A DNA stretch of 64,000 nucleotides. Origin: Zobellia russellii (GTDB lineage: Bacteria; Bacteroidota; Bacteroidia; Flavobacteriales; Flavobacteriaceae). The notes beneath the pieces were generated by a model. That model saw only the letters and a program-made list of their open reading frames with translations, searched no databases and was not told where the DNA came from. The first letter of the stretch is position 1. Every line of letters begins with the position of its first letter. Where the stretch lies: NCBI RefSeq assembly GCF_018728565.1, contig NZ_JACSOI010000010.1:62001-126000 (forward strand), read 5' to 3'. The translations under genes were made by a program, and so were the position numbers. This document shows positions 27,866-35,806 of this stretch, piece after piece.

Positions 27866-28923
27866 TGCACGCTCTACTTAAAAGACAGCTAAAGAAAAAC
27901 CTACCGGCCCACCTTATTGAAAATGAGGAGATGCAGGAGTTTTTTGCTGCTGTAGAAAGGTCATATGAAAATTATGATGATAAGTTAAGTATGATACAAA
28001 GGGCTACCGCCATTAGCTCAGAAGAATTGTTCGAAGCCAATAAGGAGTTAAGAAAAGAAGCGGAGAGACAGAAAAAAATATTAGCGTCATTGGAATTGGC
28101 AATGAACAGCTTAAATTCAAATTTAGATGCTGGCGAGCAATTTCAGAACAATTCCGATCAACAGTTTGATGTAGAAAAACTGGCCAAACACATTAGCCAT
28201 TTGGCCGAGGAGGTAACCAAAATTTCAGAAGAAAAAAAACTGCTTTTACAAGATTTAGAGACTAGGAACGAATCTCTTAATAATTACGTGCAAATGGTAT
28301 CGCACGATTTAAAGTCGCCTATTCGCAATGTAAATGCTCTTTTAAGTTGGATCAAGGACGATAATGAAAATACCCTTACCCATGACAGTAAGGAAAATAT
28401 AGAGTTGGCATCAAGTAATTTGATTAAAATGGATAATTTAATCAATGGTATTCTGGAACATGCCACAATAGGCATCAATATGGAATCCAAGATGAATGTT
28501 GATGTAAATACTCTTCTAAAAGAAATAGAAAGTTACGTGCCTTTGCCGGAAAATGTATCTATGGTTTATGGGGCTGGTTTTCCTGTAATTCATATTGAAA
28601 AACATTTGATAGAGCAGATTTTTGCCTATTTGATAACAAATGCAATCACAGCTACAAAACATCTGGAAAAGGGCTTGATTACCATAAGTTTTGAAGATGA
28701 AGATCAGTTTTGGAAATTCTCGGTAAAAGACAATGGAAAAGGAATTCCCCAAAAGCACCAATCCTCTATTTTTGAAATGTTTAAAAAACTTGAAAACAAT
28801 GACAGTGCCGCAGGTGTAGGCCTGGCATTGGCCAAGAAAATAGTAAAGTTGTACAACGGTTCCATAGAATTGGAATCAGAAGAGAATAAGGGAGCCAATT
28901 TTTCGTTTACGATTAAAAAATAA
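27865..28923 (+). CDS. Soluble histidine kinase, FIST/NosP partner
   Basis: A 352-residue cytosolic kinase with a coiled-coil N-terminus (about 1-130) and no recognisable sensor domain of its own, so it probably receives its signal from the preceding FIST protein. HisKA with H147 (MVSHDLKSPIRN) and HATPase_c with DNGKGIP and GVGLALAKKIV. The catalytic half resembles the H-NOX-linked kinase upstream (shared VSHDLKSP and SIFEMF/KIFEIF blocks), suggesting duplication. The ATG overlaps the FIST stop (TAATG); the Hpt gene starts 4 bp after this gene. Confidence 0.92.
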   Translation: MHALLKRQLKKNLPAHLIENEEMQEFFAAVERSYENYDDKLSMIQRATAISSEELFEANKELRKEAERQKKILASLELAMNSLNSNLDAGEQFQNNSDQQFDVEKLAKHISHLAEEVTKISEEKKLLLQDLETRNESLNNYVQMVSHDLKSPIRNVNALLSWIKDDNENTLTHDSKENIELASSNLIKMDNLINGILEHATIGINMESKMNVDVNTLLKEIESYVPLPENVSMVYGAGFPVIHIEKHLIEQIFAYLITNAITATKHLEKGLITISFEDEDQFWKFSVKDNGKGIPQKHQSSIFEMFKKLENNDSAAGVGLALAKKIVKLYNGSIELESEENKGANFSFTIKK

Positions 28924-28927
28924 TACT

Positions 28928-29245
28928 ATGGAACAGCCCAACCTTAAATATATAAAGGAGTTATCCGGAGATGATATTGAGTTTGAAGAGAAATTTATTT
29001 CTATCTTAAAGGACGAATTTCCTTCGGAGAAGGCATCGTATCAAGAACACATAGTCAACAAAGAACTAGCTTTGGCCGCTGATGTTGTGCATAAACTGAA
29101 ACATAAGTTCAATATTTTGAGCATGGAAGACGCGTATAGGTTTGCGGTTACATTTGAAGAACAGTTAAGAGCCGGAACAGCTGATATGGATTCGGATTTT
29201 TTAGTAATTTTAAACAAAATAGAAGATTTTCTAAAAACCATTTAA
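28928..29245 (+). CDS. Stand-alone Hpt phosphotransfer protein
   Basis: A 105-residue helical protein with the Hpt signature around H55 (DVVHKLKHKFNIL), the histidine that would carry phosphate between receiver domains. It sits between the second kinase and the LytTR regulator with 4-bp gaps on both sides, which suggests a phosphorelay. Both kinases lack receiver domains, so the lone receiver at the head of the operon could supply the intermediate step. Confidence 0.88.
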   Translation: MEQPNLKYIKELSGDDIEFEEKFISILKDEFPSEKASYQEHIVNKELALAADVVHKLKHKFNILSMEDAYRFAVTFEEQLRAGTADMDSDFLVILNKIEDFLKTI

Positions 29246-29249
29246 TAGT

Positions 29250-29966
29250 ATGACCTGTATTATCGTAGACGACGAAGCAACGGCACGCGCCATAGTGGAA
29301 AAGCATTGCTCTACCGTGGCAGATTTAAATGTCGTTGGTGAGTTTGATAATGCCATAGATGCTATTAAATTCTTAAATCAGCAAGATGTAGATGTGGTTT
29401 TTCTGGATATACACATGCCCGGATTTAGTGGTGTAGATTTTGTTCAGACCTTAAAAAATTGTCCTAAAGTAGTGTTGACCACATCAGATACGGAATTTGC
29501 CATAGCTGCTTATGAATATGAATCTATTGTAGATTATATGGTCAAGCCCCTAACGGCGGACCGGTTCAATAAGTCTATTCAGAAAATAAAAAATGCACTC
29601 GCCAAAAAAGAAACTCCTGTTACGGATATTAAGGCTAAAAGTAGTTCAGATACCGCTCAAGATCTATATATTAATATAGATAAAAGGCTTATAAAGCTTA
29701 AGTTTGATGAAATTTTGGTCGTTAAGGCGCAAGGCGATTATATTGATATAAACACAGAGGCAAAAGACTATCGCGTACATACTACGCTTAAAAAAATAAA
29801 GGATAAATTACCTGAGAAAACATTTCTACAAATACACAGGTCCTACATAATTAACTTTACGAAAATAATTGATATTGAAGACAACAGTGTCCTCATTAAA
29901 AAAATGGTAATTCCCATTAGTCGATCAAATCGTCCGGAACTCATGAGACGATTAAATTTGGTTTAG
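29250..29966 (+). CDS. LytTR-family response regulator
   Basis: A 238-residue regulator with an N-terminal receiver (D7/D8, phospho-acceptor D53 in VVFLDIHMPGFSG, K in MVKPL) and a C-terminal LytTR DNA-binding domain (about 135-236; ILVVKAQGDYIDI, FLQIHRSYIINFTKI). LytTR proteins bind direct repeats spaced about two helical turns. Such repeats are seen upstream of this operon, just after it, and upstream of the polysaccharide genes. Last gene of the seven-gene sensor operon and its likely transcriptional output. Confidence 0.94.
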   Translation: MTCIIVDDEATARAIVEKHCSTVADLNVVGEFDNAIDAIKFLNQQDVDVVFLDIHMPGFSGVDFVQTLKNCPKVVLTTSDTEFAIAAYEYESIVDYMVKPLTADRFNKSIQKIKNALAKKETPVTDIKAKSSSDTAQDLYINIDKRLIKLKFDEILVVKAQGDYIDINTEAKDYRVHTTLKKIKDKLPEKTFLQIHRSYIINFTKIIDIEDNSVLIKKMVIPISRSNRPELMRRLNLV

Positions 29967-29968
29967 AT

Positions 29969-30019
29969 TATTTCTACAGTTTTACACCGTTCACCTATAG
30001 GTTAAAGCAATTCATCGTA
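29969..30019 (+). promoter_or_regulatory. Triple repeat with 21-bp period, candidate LytTR binding site
   Basis: TATTTCTAC (29969), TTCACCTAT (29990) and TTCATCGTA (30011) are spaced exactly 21 bp apart and resemble the TTCGTCTAC repeats at 23636. A -7-like TAAATTTG begins 30 bp downstream, at 30049. It lies between the LytTR gene and the 39-codon small gene. Confidence 0.45.
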
Positions 30020-30048
30020 AGTGCTTTCCTATTTTTGAACATGAGATG

Positions 30049-30056
30049 TAAATTTG
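30049..30056 (+). promoter_or_regulatory. Candidate -7 element for the small membrane peptide gene
   Basis: TAAATTTG matches the Bacteroidota -7 consensus TAnnTTTG, 26 bp before the ATG at 30082. No good -33 TTG is placed correctly, which would fit a promoter that needs the activator sites upstream. Confidence 0.4.
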
Positions 30057-30081
30057 TAATGAATATTTAAGCCATCTACAC

Positions 30082-30201
30082 ATGAAAGCAAATCTTTTAT
30101 ACATTTTAAGCTCAAAAGGAGCCGCTATACGTTTGATAGGTGTACTTGCTTCTGTTATTATAGGAATTGTTCTGGCTATTGTTAGCCTATGGAACTATTA
30201 A
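30082..30201 (+). CDS. Small single-helix membrane protein (39 aa)
   Basis: ATG to TAA encodes 39 residues: a basic N-terminus (MKANLLYILSSKGAAIR) and one strongly hydrophobic helix (LIGVLASVIIGIVLAIVSLW). It has its own -7 element, upstream 21-bp repeats and a downstream 9-bp hairpin at 30204-30225, a promoter-gene-hairpin layout that argues against chance. It could be a LytTR-controlled regulatory peptide or membrane modulator; no family recognised. Confidence 0.5.
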   Translation: MKANLLYILSSKGAAIRLIGVLASVIIGIVLAIVSLWNY

Positions 30202-30203
30202 AA

Positions 30204-30225
30204 CTTAGAACCGGTTGGTTCTAAG
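30204..30225 (+). terminator. Hairpin after the small membrane peptide gene
   Basis: A perfect 9-bp stem (CTTAGAACC with GGTTCTAAG, 4-nt loop) 3 bp after the small-gene stop. The following T content is weak, so it may be a weak terminator or an RNA-stabilising hairpin. Confidence 0.45.
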
Positions 30226-30341
30226 GATTACACTTTTCAATTCTAAATCTTCACGTAAGATTAAAAATCTATAATTAGGAGCTAGAGTTCCTAGAAAATA
30301 TTCTCATTTTAATTTGGGTTCGTGAGAATACATTTTGTCTC

Positions 30342-30377
30342 AAGACAATCTTGCTTAATTGACAGGTTGTCTTTTTT
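30342..30377 (+). terminator. Terminator between convergent units
   Basis: A stem of AAGACAA with TTGTCTT is followed by a T-run, 27 bp before the stop of the convergent TPR-barrel gene. It closes transcription from the sensor operon side. Confidence 0.6.
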
Positions 30378-30403
30378 GGTTAGACCGATTTTTTTTGCAA
30401 ATA

Positions 30404-32464
30404 CTATTTTGCGATTTTCTTATAGAATAAAGGTTTTTTGGTCATTAGCCACTTTAATTTTAACCCAATTTCAGTAAATTCAAAACCGGCAGCCGTGGCC
30501 GAAGCAATATTGCTATACTTCCCGTAAATGTTGCCGGTAAAACGTTTAGAAAATTTATGGGTTACACCGGCTTCAGCCCTAAAAATTACCGTATTAGGGT
30601 CTTCTTCTACTTGTTGCAAACCTGTAGCAGCACTCATCATATATTGGGTGTTCTTAGAAAAATCCCCTCTAAGGTCACCAAAAATCTCTACAGCTTGGTA
30701 TTTTTCTGGACTAAAATATATAGTAGGTACTTGTTCCGCAAATGAGAGGTACTGATAATTAAGTCCAACTTTCAAGGCCGGTTTCTTCATCACGTTATAA
30801 TATAATGAAGTAAATAAAAGGTTACGGGTATTATTGTCACTTTGGGTAGTGTGTATGGCCTGCGTATACCAACCCAAATTAAAATTAGTACCCAGGTTAT
30901 AATTCAACCCAAAATGGTTCATGACAATTTCCCGTTCAATTAGGTCTGCATTAAAGCTTTGAATTTCTCGTTTATAACCTAATTCCAGGTTTTGCAGTTT
31001 AAAAGGCTGCAATAATAGTTTAGCATCTATTACGGGTTGGGAATAGGACTCAGAACCAAAACTGGATTTATTCAAACCTAATACCCCTTTAAATAATGTT
31101 TTAGGAAACAACTTGTAATCCAACCCTGCAGAAAGCACATGGGAGCTCGCCTTATTATCTGTAATGGAATTTGAGGTTGTTCTAAAGTTATATGATAAGT
31201 TGGTACTTAACTTTGTGGATAATGGTGCTGTGGCGGTGGTATTGGTTGAAAAAGTAACATTTTTACCATTATCAAAAGTATACGCAAGGTGTTCTTCTAG
31301 AGTAGGGGTAAAGGATATGTTCAACTTATCTATAAATCCTAAAGCGTCTTTTTGGTCTTTGAAAACTTTTAAGGTTCCAAATGCAGCTTTGTAAGCTGGA
31401 ATTATACGATCAGCAGCAAAAAGTGCATTGGCTTTACCTAGATTTCCATCAAAAGATGCACTGTCATTTTTTAAAATAGCATCGTAATTGGCGACACTCT
31501 TTTTTGGTGAGCCCGTATAAAGACCGTGCATAGCTTTTAAAGCATAAATCCAATTACGGTTCTTGTATTTGGTTTCTAATCCTTCTATTTCTGCTTTTGC
31601 CTTTACATATTTTTGGTTCCATATCAAGGCTTGAACATAACGGTCATACGTTTGCTCCTTTAACTTTTCATCATCAACTAACTCAACTTTTTGTTTGGCG
31701 GTCGTTGCTACAGTTAAAGCTTGTTTGTCATCTTCTGCTATATGTTCGGCAAGGGCAATTCCGTTTAGTGCGGTAATGGAATCTTTTTGAGAAGTAGCTA
31801 AACGCCTGTAAGTTAATTTTGCCTTTTCGGTACTTTTTGTAATTAAATAAAGGTTGGCAAGGTTAAGTAACGCATCTTTATCTTCGGGAAAATCAACAAA
31901 TATTTCTTTTAAAAGCGTTTCTCCCTTTTTGTAATTCTGTTTGTTCACATAAGCATTGGCGTAGCCTAACCTCATATACTTTCTTGAAGTTTTAGCACTT
32001 GGGTTATCCGGTTGTATTTCTAAAGCCTTTTCTACCCATTGTAAAGCTTTTTCATATTTTTGGAGGTTACTCAGTGTATTGGCATATCCTAGAACGGCAC
32101 CAAAGTTATCAGGATATTCTTTTACGAGTTGGGCATACAAAGGTTCTGCTTCTTTAAATTTTTTAGCCCAAAGGAAAGATTCGTTATAGTTTATTTGTAT
32201 TTCAAAATCACCAGGATAATCTTCTAAAAGATTGGCGAACATTCCTGTAGATTTCTCAGGTTCTCCACTTAGACCAACTGCACGCCCATAACACAATAGA
32301 GCAGTTTTATTCGTTGGGTCATCTATAAGGTAGTCTTTAAAAAAAGTTTCCGCTTGCTCAAAATCCCCTTTTTCCAACAGGGTAAATCCGGGTTGAAGCG
32401 GACTTTGTGCTATTCCATAGAGCGATAATAACAGGAAGAAGCAGAATAATTTAAATTTAAACAT
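30404..32464 (-). CDS. TPR / outer-membrane beta-barrel polysaccharide exporter (PgaA/BcsC/PelB-like)
   Basis: A 686-residue protein with a signal peptide ending GIAQ. Residues about 25-370 are tandem tetratricopeptide repeats (LEKGDFEQAETFFKDYL, NLQKYEKALQWVEKALEI and others), and about 390-686 an outer-membrane beta-barrel rich in alternating aromatic strands, ending LKWLMTKKPLFYKKIAK. TPR plus barrel is the architecture of the exopolysaccharide exporters PgaA, BcsC, PelB and AlgK/AlgE, where TPRs bind periplasmic partners and the barrel lets the polymer out. The neighbouring glycosyltransferases and glycosidase support this. Divergent from the STAS gene. The substrate polymer is unknown. 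Confidence 0.75.
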   Translation of the reverse strand: MFKFKLFCFFLLLSLYGIAQSPLQPGFTLLEKGDFEQAETFFKDYLIDDPTNKTALLCYGRAVGLSGEPEKSTGMFANLLEDYPGDFEIQINYNESFLWAKKFKEAEPLYAQLVKEYPDNFGAVLGYANTLSNLQKYEKALQWVEKALEIQPDNPSAKTSRKYMRLGYANAYVNKQNYKKGETLLKEIFVDFPEDKDALLNLANLYLITKSTEKAKLTYRRLATSQKDSITALNGIALAEHIAEDDKQALTVATTAKQKVELVDDEKLKEQTYDRYVQALIWNQKYVKAKAEIEGLETKYKNRNWIYALKAMHGLYTGSPKKSVANYDAILKNDSASFDGNLGKANALFAADRIIPAYKAAFGTLKVFKDQKDALGFIDKLNISFTPTLEEHLAYTFDNGKNVTFSTNTTATAPLSTKLSTNLSYNFRTTSNSITDNKASSHVLSAGLDYKLFPKTLFKGVLGLNKSSFGSESYSQPVIDAKLLLQPFKLQNLELGYKREIQSFNADLIEREIVMNHFGLNYNLGTNFNLGWYTQAIHTTQSDNNTRNLLFTSLYYNVMKKPALKVGLNYQYLSFAEQVPTIYFSPEKYQAVEIFGDLRGDFSKNTQYMMSAATGLQQVEEDPNTVIFRAEAGVTHKFSKRFTGNIYGKYSNIASATAAGFEFTEIGLKLKWLMTKKPLFYKKIAK

Positions 32465-32682
32465 TAAAGTAGGGTTTTTACCACAAAGATATAACGCCCT
32501 TAAAACTGATTTATTGGTGTTCAGTGGATAAATGTTGAGAAAACCTTTTTCAGGGTTGGATACAATAAAAGTTTCTCATTTACAGTTATTTAAAGTCCAT
32601 TAATAATGCTTTTAGGTCTATTAATACCTATTATGTTATATATTGTACTACGAGCGAAAATTAACCTACAAAACTTTAAGAT

Positions 32683-32985
32683 ATGCCATTACAAATTACA
32701 GAAGCACGTGGAATATTCTGCATTCATGGAAACTTGAACAGTACTAATGCAACTATTCTTATTCGTCACATTGGTAGATATTTGGGGTCGGATAAGCAGA
32801 TAGTGCTCAACTTGGAACGTTTAAAAGGGATGGATGCGAACGGAGCAAACGCATTGAGGCAGTTTTATGATTATGCCATAAATAAGAATAGGCAAATCAC
32901 AATTTTAGGAAAGACCAATGAAAATGTGCTTTCATCTTTACAAAAGATAAATTCCACTTACATTCTTGGGGCTAATCAAGCCTAG
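32683..32985 (+). CDS. STAS-domain protein lacking the phospho-serine
   Basis: A 100-residue single STAS domain (anti-sigma-factor antagonist fold: FCIHGNLNSTN, IVLNLERLKGMDANGANALRQ). In SpoIIAA the motif is DSSG with a phosphorylated serine; here it is D51-A-N-G, so the acceptor serine is replaced by Ala52 and switching by serine kinase is unlikely. Monocistronic, divergent from the exporter gene and convergent with the glycosidase operon. It probably acts as a binding module within the polysaccharide locus; the partner is unknown. Confidence 0.8.
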   Translation: MPLQITEARGIFCIHGNLNSTNATILIRHIGRYLGSDKQIVLNLERLKGMDANGANALRQFYDYAINKNRQITILGKTNENVLSSLQKINSTYILGANQA

Positions 32986-33050
32986 TTTTCTTATATGTAA
33001 ATTTTGTTTGATTGAAAAAGTCGTGGTTTGACTTCATAAAATCGACTCTT

Positions 33051-34577
33051 TTACGGTTGGTTGTTTATGAAAATATGGTAAACGGGCTTTTTCTCACCAT
33101 TATCGTCCAAAAGGCCAAAATGACGCTGGCGGACTTTTCGCCACGGTAACCGGCCAACAACCGATGTAGGAATATTTCTGAAATCATAGAGTGTCCATAT
33201 CATATGGGACAAGTTCTCTTTTTCTACTACGTTTTGAATCGTCTCCATATATTCCTTTTGCTTTTCGTCCGATCCAGTATAAGCGTTCCATATTCCGTCG
33301 TAGGAAGAATATCCATATTCTTGCAGTAGTAAAGGCTTATCGGCTATCTTGTCTTTTAAGGTTGTAAAGGCTTTTTCAAATTCTGGAGCTTCACGGTAAT
33401 AGTGAAAAGAGACAATATCTAGCTTATCCTGTAAGTTTGTTGCCGCTTCCGGACTAGACCACCCTATAGTTATAGCATGATTTGGATCTATTTTGCGAAT
33501 ACGTTCCACAGTCTGTTCCAACCATGCCAATACCTGTTCTTTCCCTCTAGATTCAAAATCCAGATCGGGTTCGTTTTTGACGTCCCAGGCAATTATTGCT
33601 CTATGGTCTTTTAAAGCATCTACAACTTGCTCTACATGCCGGTTGGTCATTGTCCAATCATGAATACTGTAATTCCCATAGAAATCAAAAAGTGTAGGCA
33701 TAATGTCCAATCCATTTTTCTCTGCTATATCTAAGGTGAGTCTTACCTTTTCTATTTTTTCTTGGTCCACATATTCTTTACCAAAGGATTCGTAAGGAAT
33801 AAAGATTCGTAAGCTGTTTACACCCATTTTGGCCATGAGTTTAAAATCATGCTCGATAATAGAGTCGTTGAATTTTTTACCGAACATATCCCATGGAGTA
33901 TCCTGTGGATAATAATTAATACCCTTAAAATGGAAGTTGTCTAGATTCTGAACCTGAGACTCTACGGCTTTGGGCTCTTCTGGTAAAGAGGTTTCCACCA
34001 ACTGCCGTATTCTCCAAAAACCGTCTTCCAACAAAAGCATTACTTTGTAATCCGATAGCAGTTTTCGTTTGGTGACCAAGCTTTCATTATGATACACTTC
34101 TTCATAGGCTTCTACATTTTTATCCGTAAAAACTACAAGCTTTCCGTCTGTACTGTAAAATTCCAATTTAGGGTGATGTTCTAGCGTAGTGGTCTTTAAG
34201 GTAACCTTGTTTTTAAGGTTGAGGTCCGTGATTTTAAATAGCTCGGTACGCATACTATCCGTATAATAATCGGCTATGCCATAAGGCACATTGTTAGCAT
34301 ATGCTGCGTTGCGCACTTGCCAAGCACTCATGTAATCTCTCTCAATTTCACCTAGTGTCTGTTCTTCCATGGGCCTACCTTCGTTCATCGCAACCTCCCA
34401 CTTTATTTTTGGTAAATAGCTAGCGGAAATATCCTCATGCAAATGAAGCATTGAGGTACGGTCCGCACCCGTATTCAAATACGTCCACGCGCTACTGATG
34501 CCGAAAAGAATTAAACCGTTAAGGGCTAAAAACGTTACCAGCAGAAAAATGCGATATAAAGTTCTGTTTATTTTCAT
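33051..34577 (-). CDS. Membrane-anchored clan-A glycoside hydrolase (GH5/GH2-like)
   Basis: A 508-residue protein with an N-terminal membrane anchor (about 7-33), a 170-residue accessory domain, and a TIM barrel (about 215-505). Clan GH-A catalytic residues: acid/base E336 (WDVKNEPDLD) and nucleophile E420 (LLLQEYGYSS). It faces the periplasm next to an exporter, so it may trim, edit or release the exported glycan, as PelA, PslG or BcsZ do. Its ATG overlaps the upstream lipoprotein gene by 4 bp. The exact GH family needs profile searching. Confidence 0.8.
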   Translation of the reverse strand: MKINRTLYRIFLLVTFLALNGLILFGISSAWTYLNTGADRTSMLHLHEDISASYLPKIKWEVAMNEGRPMEEQTLGEIERDYMSAWQVRNAAYANNVPYGIADYYTDSMRTELFKITDLNLKNKVTLKTTTLEHHPKLEFYSTDGKLVVFTDKNVEAYEEVYHNESLVTKRKLLSDYKVMLLLEDGFWRIRQLVETSLPEEPKAVESQVQNLDNFHFKGINYYPQDTPWDMFGKKFNDSIIEHDFKLMAKMGVNSLRIFIPYESFGKEYVDQEKIEKVRLTLDIAEKNGLDIMPTLFDFYGNYSIHDWTMTNRHVEQVVDALKDHRAIIAWDVKNEPDLDFESRGKEQVLAWLEQTVERIRKIDPNHAITIGWSSPEAATNLQDKLDIVSFHYYREAPEFEKAFTTLKDKIADKPLLLQEYGYSSYDGIWNAYTGSDEKQKEYMETIQNVVEKENLSHMIWTLYDFRNIPTSVVGRLPWRKVRQRHFGLLDDNGEKKPVYHIFINNQP

Positions 34578-35806
34578 TTTAGTTCTACTGATTTTGTTTT
34601 TGTTATTCCGGCCGTTTTTATCTTTAACTCATAATTTCCCGGAGGGAAGAAATCCGGTGACAGCTCAAATTTTCCTTCACCCTGTATTGATGTGGTCCTT
34701 AGTACATCCAATACTTTTCCATCCGAATTTTTGACCGTTAAGGACATTGGCATTCCATCCGGTACCAATTGATTCATGAAACTTTTTAGCGGCCCGATAA
34801 TCAGGGTTCTGTAATTGTCCAAGAAGCGGATATCGTAATCGGTCACCGAAGCCTTAAAGGCAATTGTTACGGGTTTGCTCCTTGCTGCACCGGTAACAAA
34901 AGCTTCAACGGACCATGTGGCTTTATGTTCAGGATGCAACAATCTTGCTTCCGCCTTTCCATTCAGGGTCGTACCCTGAGCTTTAAGTTTTGCTCCTTTA
35001 TCGTCCGTAATGATAAAGGAAACCAAAGTACCTTCACTGGTAACATTACCAAAGGTGTCCCTGATAATATCGGTTCTGAAAGTAATGACTTGGTTTCCAT
35101 CTGCATATTCATGGTTTCGCTCATAGAAAATAGTAAAGTCTACCGGATTTGCAGGATAGATAATGGTTGTAAATTCTTTGGAGTCCGTTTCATTGCATGC
35201 TGCGGAAATGAGCATACGACCGGATTGCTCTGGTGACCGTACCTTGGTCCATGCCATGAGGTTTTTAGAACGTAAGACTTTTTCCGATTGAATGTCTTGA
35301 AACTGAACTTTACTCAAAATGGCGGTACTATCGTTTAGTGGATTGTCATATAAATCTGTGGCCACCATAACGAACATGGAGTAATCTTCAGGACCTGCCG
35401 TAAGGCTCCTTGGACCTAGATAAGATTCTAAAAATGTACCTCTTTTGGTGTTCACCTGAATGTTTAACTTCCCGCTCATTTTCTCTTGGGAATTGGAAAT
35501 TAATGACCAATAGCAAATACCCGATTTTTCATAGAAATTTTTGGGGACGTCAAATTCTAGGGTATCATCAGTATACGAAGCGTTTAGAAGGGTAGTTCCC
35601 ACAGCATTTCTAAAGACCAAATGCGGACTAACTTTTTCCGAAGCTTTAAATTTTAGGGAAAAAGGTTCTCCGGCGATAAAATTTTCTTTGTTTGTGAGCA
35701 GTTCAAAATGTGCATCTGCATCTTTTTTTACTTCTTCCGGTTCTTTTGAACACCCTAGAAATAGCATAATAACCAAAATACCAATATGTAGAAGGTGCGT
35801 TCTCAT
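34574..35806 (-). CDS. Ig-like multidomain lipoprotein of the polysaccharide locus
   Basis: A 410-residue lipoprotein (lipobox LFLGC). The mature part is predicted all-beta, apparently three to four immunoglobulin-like modules, for example the invasin-like stretch DNPLNDSTAIL and FGNVTSEGTLVSFIITDDKGA, and a final module ending in PPGNYELKIKTAG. No catalytic motif. It is the middle gene of a three-gene unit with 4-bp overlaps on both sides, so it probably works in the same complex as the GT-C-like membrane protein and the glycosidase. Confidence 0.7.
   Translation of the reverse strand: MRTHLLHIGILVIMLFLGCSKEPEEVKKDADAHFELLTNKENFIAGEPFSLKFKASEKVSPHLVFRNAVGTTLLNASYTDDTLEFDVPKNFYEKSGICYWSLISNSQEKMSGKLNIQVNTKRGTFLESYLGPRSLTAGPEDYSMFVMVATDLYDNPLNDSTAILSKVQFQDIQSEKVLRSKNLMAWTKVRSPEQSGRMLISAACNETDSKEFTTIIYPANPVDFTIFYERNHEYADGNQVITFRTDIIRDTFGNVTSEGTLVSFIITDDKGAKLKAQGTTLNGKAEARLLHPEHKATWSVEAFVTGAARSKPVTIAFKASVTDYDIRFLDNYRTLIIGPLKSFMNQLVPDGMPMSLTVKNSDGKVLDVLRTTSIQGEGKFELSPDFFPPGNYELKIKTAGITKTKSVELK

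Noticed and set aside
34925-35236. 103-codon plus-strand frame opposite the lipoprotein gene
   Set aside because: Lies wholly antisense to a coding region with lipobox and beta-domain composition.
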